From assembly GCA_900315315.1 (NCBI GenBank), contig OMYT01000031.1, positions 1 through 64,000 of the forward strand: a stretch of DNA of 64,000 nt. Reading direction: 5' to 3'. Position numbers and translations under genes: made by a program. Source of the DNA: an uncultured Eubacteriales bacterium. GTDB lineage: Bacteria > Bacillota > Clostridia > Christensenellales > Aristaeellaceae. Shown here piece by piece: positions 60,263-64,000 of this stretch. Each line of letters starts with the position of its first letter. Position 1 is the first letter of the stretch. Below the pieces are notes generated by a model. It worked only from the letters and a program-made list of their open reading frames with translations. It made no database searches and was not told the DNA's origin.

Positions 60263-61648
60263 TTAAAACCTCATCCGCTCCTCGATGTACTTCCGTACAT
60301 CGGAAATCGCCACCCGCTCCTGCTGCATGGTATCACGGTCGCGGATGGTTACGGTCTGTGTTTCTTCGGTCTCGAAGTCAACGCAGATGCTGAACGGCGT
60401 GCCGATCTCATCCTGCCGGCGGTACCGTTTGCCGATGGAGCCGGTCTCGTCGTATTCCACCGGGAAATACTTGCACAGTTCCGCATGGATCTCACCGGCC
60501 AGTCCGCCCAGCTTGTTCTTCTGCAGGGGCAGCACCGCTGCCTTGTAGGGCGCCAGCGCCGGATGCAGGTGAAGGACGGTGCGCACGTCTCCGCCCTCCA
60601 GTTCTTCCTCTTCGTAGGCGTTGCACAGGAAGGCCAGCACCATCCGGTCCACGCCCAGGGAGGGCTCGATGCAGTACGGAATATATTTCTCGTTGGTCAC
60701 CGGATCCAGGTATTCCATGCTCTTGCCGCTGTGCTCCTGGTGCTGCGTCAGGTCGTAATCCGTCCGGTCCGCCACGCCCCACAGTTCGCCCCAGCCAAAG
60801 GGGAACAGGAACTCAAAGTCTGTGGTCGCTTTGGAATAGAAGGCCAGCTTCTCCGGCTCATGGTCCCGCAGCCGCAGGCTCTCTTCCCTGATGCCCAGGC
60901 TCAGCAGCCAGTCTTTGCAGAAGGCGCGCCAGTAGTTGAACCACTCCAGATCCTCACCGGGCTTGCAGAAGAATTCCAGTTCCATCTGCTCAAACTCCCG
61001 CACACGGAAGATGAAGTTGCCGGGGGTAATCTCATTCCGGAAGCTCTTGCCGATCTGGGCGATGCCCGCCGGAAGCTTTTTCCGGGTGGTCCGCATGGCG
61101 TTCTGGAAGTTCACGAAAATACCCTGGGCCGTTTCCGGACGCAGGTAAATCTCGTTCGCGCTGTCCTCGTTCACGCCGGCAAAGGTCTTGAACATCAGGT
61201 TGAACTGCCGGATGCCCGTAAAGTCCTTCTTGCCGCATACCGGGCAGACGATGTCATGCCCGGCGATGAACTGCTCCAGTTCTGCATTGCTCCAGCCGTC
61301 GCCGGTCTCGGCGCCTTCGGTGAAGTCTTCAATCAGCTTGTCCGCGCGGAAGCGGGCCTTGCAGGCTTTGCAGTCCATCAGCGGATCGTTGAAGCCGCCC
61401 ACGTGGCCGCTGGCCACCCAGACTTCCCGGTTCATCAGAATCGCGCAGTCCAGTCCCGTGTTATACTTGCTCTCCTGCACAAATTTCTGCCACCAGGCCT
61501 TTTTGACGTTGTTCTTGAATTCCACACCCAGCGGACCGTAGTCCCAGGTGTTCGCCAGTCCGCCGTAAATCTCGGACCCGGCAAAGATAAATCCCCGGTT
61601 TTTGCAAAGCGCCACCAGTTTGTCCATTGTCAGTTCTGCCATAGTCAT
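60263..61648 (-). CDS. glyS: Glycyl-tRNA synthetase, alpha2 dimer type
   Basis: 461-residue class II synthetase charging tRNA-Gly. Motifs: [18 protein letters not shown] at the N-terminus, motif 2 [29 protein letters not shown], motif 3 [14 protein letters not shown], and a C-terminal anticodon-binding domain. The Cys pairs CKACK and CPVCGK suggest a zinc site. Single-chain form as in many Gram-positives. ATG 61648 (or 61642) follows GGAGAG. Downstream of serS and ftsY on the same strand, with repeats in each gap; no T-box leader is present directly upstream. Confidence 0.96.
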   Translation of the reverse strand: MTMAELTMDKLVALCKNRGFIFAGSEIYGGLANTWDYGPLGVEFKNNVKKAWWQKFVQESKYNTGLDCAILMNREVWVASGHVGGFNDPLMDCKACKARFRADKLIEDFTEGAETGDGWSNAELEQFIAGHDIVCPVCGKKDFTGIRQFNLMFKTFAGVNEDSANEIYLRPETAQGIFVNFQNAMRTTRKKLPAGIAQIGKSFRNEITPGNFIFRVREFEQMELEFFCKPGEDLEWFNYWRAFCKDWLLSLGIREESLRLRDHEPEKLAFYSKATTDFEFLFPFGWGELWGVADRTDYDLTQHQEHSGKSMEYLDPVTNEKYIPYCIEPSLGVDRMVLAFLCNAYEEEELEGGDVRTVLHLHPALAPYKAAVLPLQKNKLGGLAGEIHAELCKYFPVEYDETGSIGKRYRRQDEIGTPFSICVDFETEETQTVTIRDRDTMQQERVAISDVRKYIEERMRF

Positions 61649-61681
61649 TTACTCTCCCAAATATCTTAATAGAGTATTCAT

Positions 61682-61795
61682 CCGAAGGGGCCGGGCGATG
61701 TCGCGCGCGGTGCGCGAGACGGCACACCGTCCGCGGTGCGCGTGCGATTCCTTGCGGAAAGCCCCCTGGTCATAGTCGCGGCCGCGGCCGCGAAA
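61682..61795 (+). repeat. Hairpin repeat copy R8 with GCGCGG module and tail
   Basis: Nearly identical to R7 in the inserted module, with base arms GGGGCC/GCCCCC and a G+C-rich tail palindrome TCGCGGCCGCGGCCGCGA (about 61775-61792) in place of the R4/R5 tail. Located between ftsY and glyS. Confidence 0.85.
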
Positions 61796-61823
61796 TCTCC
61801 TTTTTCTGAAGATTGAAACTCTT

Positions 61824-62738
61824 TCAGAAAAGAGCTTCAACAAAATCCTTCGCGACGAAGGGCTGCAAATCCTCAATCCCCTCGCCAACCCCGATATACC
61901 ATACCGGCACAGCCAGTTCCTGCCGGATCGCCAGCGCGATACCGCCCTTGGCGGTCCCGTCCAGCTTGGTCAGGATAATACCGTTGATCTCCGCCACTTC
62001 CTTGAAAGCCCGCGCCTGCATCAGGCCGTTCTGCCCTGTCGTGGCATCCAGCACCAGAATGCAGCGGGTGTCCGCTTCCGGGTATTCCCGGTCGATCACC
62101 CGGCGCATCTTCGCCAGTTCGTCCATCAGGTTCTTCTTGTTATGCAGCCGGCCCGCGGTATCGATGATCAGCAGATCCGCTCCCTGGGCTTTCGCACTCT
62201 GAATGCCGTCAAACACGACCGCTGCGGGATCCGCCCCTTCGGCATGCTTGATAATCGGCACCCGTGCGCGTTCCGCCCAGACGGTCAGCTGTTCCGCTGC
62301 CGCCGCGCGGAAGGTATCACCCGCGCAGAGCATAACCTTCCGGCCGATGTTCTGGAACCGCATAGCCAGTTTGCCGATTGTTGTCGTCTTACCGACGCCG
62401 TTCACACCGACCACCAGCATCACCATGGGCCACTGCAGCGGCGGCCGCGGGATATCCATCTGCTCAATCATGATCTGTTTCAGGATCTCCCGGGCTTCAC
62501 CGGCATCCTTCACCTTATTGGCTTTTACCCGTTCCCGCAGTTCGTCCACGATCACCGTGGTCGCCTGCAGGCCGCAGTCAGCCATGAGCAGGATGTCCTC
62601 CAGCTCCTCATAAAAGTCCTCGTCGATCTTCCGGTTTTCCCGGACCATATCGTCGACTTTTTCGGTCATGTTTCCGCGGGTTTTGCTCAGTCCTTCCCGC
62701 AGCCGGGCAAACAAACCTTTCTTCTTTTCTTCTGACAT
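61824..62738 (-). CDS. ftsY: Signal recognition particle receptor FtsY
   Basis: 304-residue SRP GTPase receptor that docks SRP-ribosome complexes at the membrane. N domain followed by G domain with GVNGVGKTTTIGKLA (P-loop), DTFRAAAAEQL, DTAGRLHNKKNLM, TKLDGTAKGG and the closing GVGEGIEDLQPF. The acidic A domain is very short, as in many Gram-positives. ATG preceded by GAGG. Both gene ends are next to hairpin repeats. Confidence 0.96.
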   Translation of the reverse strand: MSEEKKKGLFARLREGLSKTRGNMTEKVDDMVRENRKIDEDFYEELEDILLMADCGLQATTVIVDELRERVKANKVKDAGEAREILKQIMIEQMDIPRPPLQWPMVMLVVGVNGVGKTTTIGKLAMRFQNIGRKVMLCAGDTFRAAAAEQLTVWAERARVPIIKHAEGADPAAVVFDGIQSAKAQGADLLIIDTAGRLHNKKNLMDELAKMRRVIDREYPEADTRCILVLDATTGQNGLMQARAFKEVAEINGIILTKLDGTAKGGIALAIRQELAVPVWYIGVGEGIEDLQPFVAKDFVEALF

Positions 62739-62753
62739 AAAACCTCACTCCTG

Positions 62754-62788
62754 CCGAAGGGGTTTGGGGGCGATCGGAAAGCCCCCAA
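62754..62788 (+). repeat. Hairpin repeat copy R9 (short form)
   Basis: CCGAAGG, arm TTGGGGGC (62764-62771), loop GATCGGAAA, arm GCCCCCAA (62781-62788). One base beyond the serS stop codon, upstream of ftsY. Confidence 0.85.
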
Positions 62789-64000
62789 TCATCCAATATG
62801 GTCCTTCCCGCCCATGTACATCCTCAGCGCTTCGGGAATCGCGACCGTCCCGTCCGCCTTCAGGTTGTTCTCCAGGAAAGCGATCAGCATGCGGGGCGGC
62901 GCCACGCAGGTGTTGTTCAGTGTATGGGCGAAATACTTGCTGCCGTCCTGAGCGCGCACCCGGATCTGCAGTCTCCGCGCCTGGGCGTCACCCAGGTTCG
63001 AGCAGGAACCGACCTCAAAGTATTTCTTCTGCCGGGGGGACCAGGCTTCCACGTCCAGGCTCTTGACCTTCAGGTCCGCCAGGTCGCCGCTGCAGCATTC
63101 CAGCGTCCGCACCGGGATATCCAGCGTCCGGAAGAAGTCCACCGTGTTCTGCCACAGCCTGTCAAACCACATCGGGCTCTCCTCGGGCTTGCAGACCACG
63201 ATCATCTCCTGCTTCTCGAACTGATGGATCCGGTAAACGCCGCGCTCCTCAATGCCGTGGGCGCCGACTTCCTTCCGGAAGCAGGGGCTGTAGCTGGTCA
63301 GGGTCTTCGGCAGTTTGTCCTCGTCGATAATACTGTCGATGAATTTGCCGATCATCGAATGCTCGCTTGTGCCGATCAGGTACAGGTCCTCGCCTTCGAT
63401 CTTGTACATCATGTTCTCCATCTCGGCAAAGCTCATCACGCCGGTCACCACGTTGCCGTGGATCATGAACGGCGGCACCACATAGGTGAAGCCACGGTCA
63501 ATCATGAAATCCCGCGCGTAGCTCAGGATAGCGCTGTGCAGCCGGGCAATGTCGCCCATCAGGTAGTAGAACCCGTTGCCGCTGGTTTCCCGCGCCGCGT
63601 CCAGGTCGATGCCGTTCAGCCGTTCCATGATGTCCACATGGTAAGGGATCTCCCATTCCGGCACCACGGGCTCGCCATAGCGCTGAATCTCGACATTCTC
63701 GCTGTCGTCCTTGCCGATCGGCACGCTGTCGTCAATGATGTTGGGGATCACCAGCATCCGCTTGCGGATTTCACCCTTCAGTTCCTCTTCCCTGTTTTCC
63801 AGCGCTGCAAGCTCATCCGCCATGGCAGCCACTTCCGCCTTGACCTGCTCGGCCTCGTCCTTCAGGCCTTTGCCCAGAAGGCCGCCGATCTGCTTTGACA
63901 GAGTCTTGCGCTTGTTGCGCAGGCTGTCCGCCTGCTGAATCGCTTCCCGGTATTCCTTGTCGAACGCAATCACTTCGTCCACCATCGGAAGCTTCTGATC
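62789..64000 (-). CDS. serS: Seryl-tRNA synthetase (5' end outside window)
   Basis: Class II synthetase charging tRNA-Ser. At least 403 residues are visible; the frame is open to the window edge, so the first 20 or so residues are missing. The N-terminal antiparallel coiled-coil arm (YREAIQQADSLRNKRKTLSKQI), TSEHSMIGKFIDSII, motif 2 FRKEVGAHGIEERGVYRIHQFEKQEM and motif 3 near NNTCVAPPRMLIAFLEN are present; the protein ends YMGGKDHIG. First gene of the serS-ftsY-glyS group. Confidence 0.96.
   Translation of the reverse strand, partial: DQKLPMVDEVIAFDKEYREAIQQADSLRNKRKTLSKQIGGLLGKGLKDEAEQVKAEVAAMADELAALENREEELKGEIRKRMLVIPNIIDDSVPIGKDDSENVEIQRYGEPVVPEWEIPYHVDIMERLNGIDLDAARETSGNGFYYLMGDIARLHSAILSYARDFMIDRGFTYVVPPFMIHGNVVTGVMSFAEMENMMYKIEGEDLYLIGTSEHSMIGKFIDSIIDEDKLPKTLTSYSPCFRKEVGAHGIEERGVYRIHQFEKQEMIVVCKPEESPMWFDRLWQNTVDFFRTLDIPVRTLECCSGDLADLKVKSLDVEAWSPRQKKYFEVGSCSNLGDAQARRLQIRVRAQDGSKYFAHTLNNTCVAPPRMLIAFLENNLKADGTVAIPEALRMYMGGKDHIG

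Noticed and set aside
61649-61820. T-box leader for glyS
   Set aside because: The gap is filled by repeat R8 and has no T-box specifier or TGGNACCGCG-like core.

Overview
The window reads as chromosomal DNA of an uncultured-type Clostridia (Firmicutes). Evidence: a CtsR-controlled clpC locus with a CtsR box, MutS2, HemZ, a bifunctional Rel, separate secD and secF, single-chain glyS, ClpC without ClpB, many Gram-positive type secreted proteins, strong purine-rich ribosome binding sites and TTGACA/TATAAT-type promoters. Base composition is moderately G+C rich. A gut or rumen member of a Christensenellales-like lineage would fit, but I cannot name the species. No rRNA, tRNA, CRISPR array, intact IS element or intact prophage is visible.

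Layout. 1-16.7 kb is mainly housekeeping: the end of a DEAD-box helicase, a zinc-ribbon gene behind a probable structured RNA with its own promoter, araD, tdk, an in-frame McsA-like/ClpC fusion with ctsR, an aroK / amino-acid-kinase / serine-hydrolase operon, a two-component system, mutS2, a U32 (RlhA-type) protein, zapA and a cyclophilin. 16.8-24.4 kb, plus strand: a GNAT protein, secD-secF, recJ, rel. 25-31 kb is a signalling block: two SpoIIE-type PP2C phosphatases flank a STAS anti-anti-sigma protein, a HExxH protein, a two-TM protein and a secreted Leu/Gly-repeat protein, with no matching kinase in view. 31.2-36.5 kb: a G+C-rich P-type Ca2+ ATPase, dtd, hemZ and a metallo-beta-lactamase-fold hydrolase. 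36.5-43.6 kb is an accretion and decay zone with secreted enzymes plus fragments of LRR, phage-tail, acetyltransferase and racemase genes around a PPK2-type polyphosphate enzyme. 43.6-60.2 kb carries an AarF kinase, a YwaF-like membrane protein, a GH3 ligase, and a run of envelope genes: phytase-like phosphatase, BIG2 protein, SH3-like protein, MacB-type ABC exporter with a very long coiled coil, secreted HAD phosphatase, TlpA thioredoxin and DUF2252. 60.2-64 kb, minus strand: glyS, ftsY and partial serS.

The most unusual feature is a dispersed family of intergenic hairpin repeats (about eleven copies, all in the same DNA orientation). The shared frame is CCGAAGG, a variable stem whose two arms co-vary, the loop GATCGGAAA, and often a T-run. 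In several copies other hairpin modules are inserted in the loop, and further modules inside those, giving a nested composite. Copies sit at gene ends and supply stop codons, terminators and in one case apparently the truncation of a gene. Functions are inferred by reading translated sequence against remembered family motifs; no database search was run.
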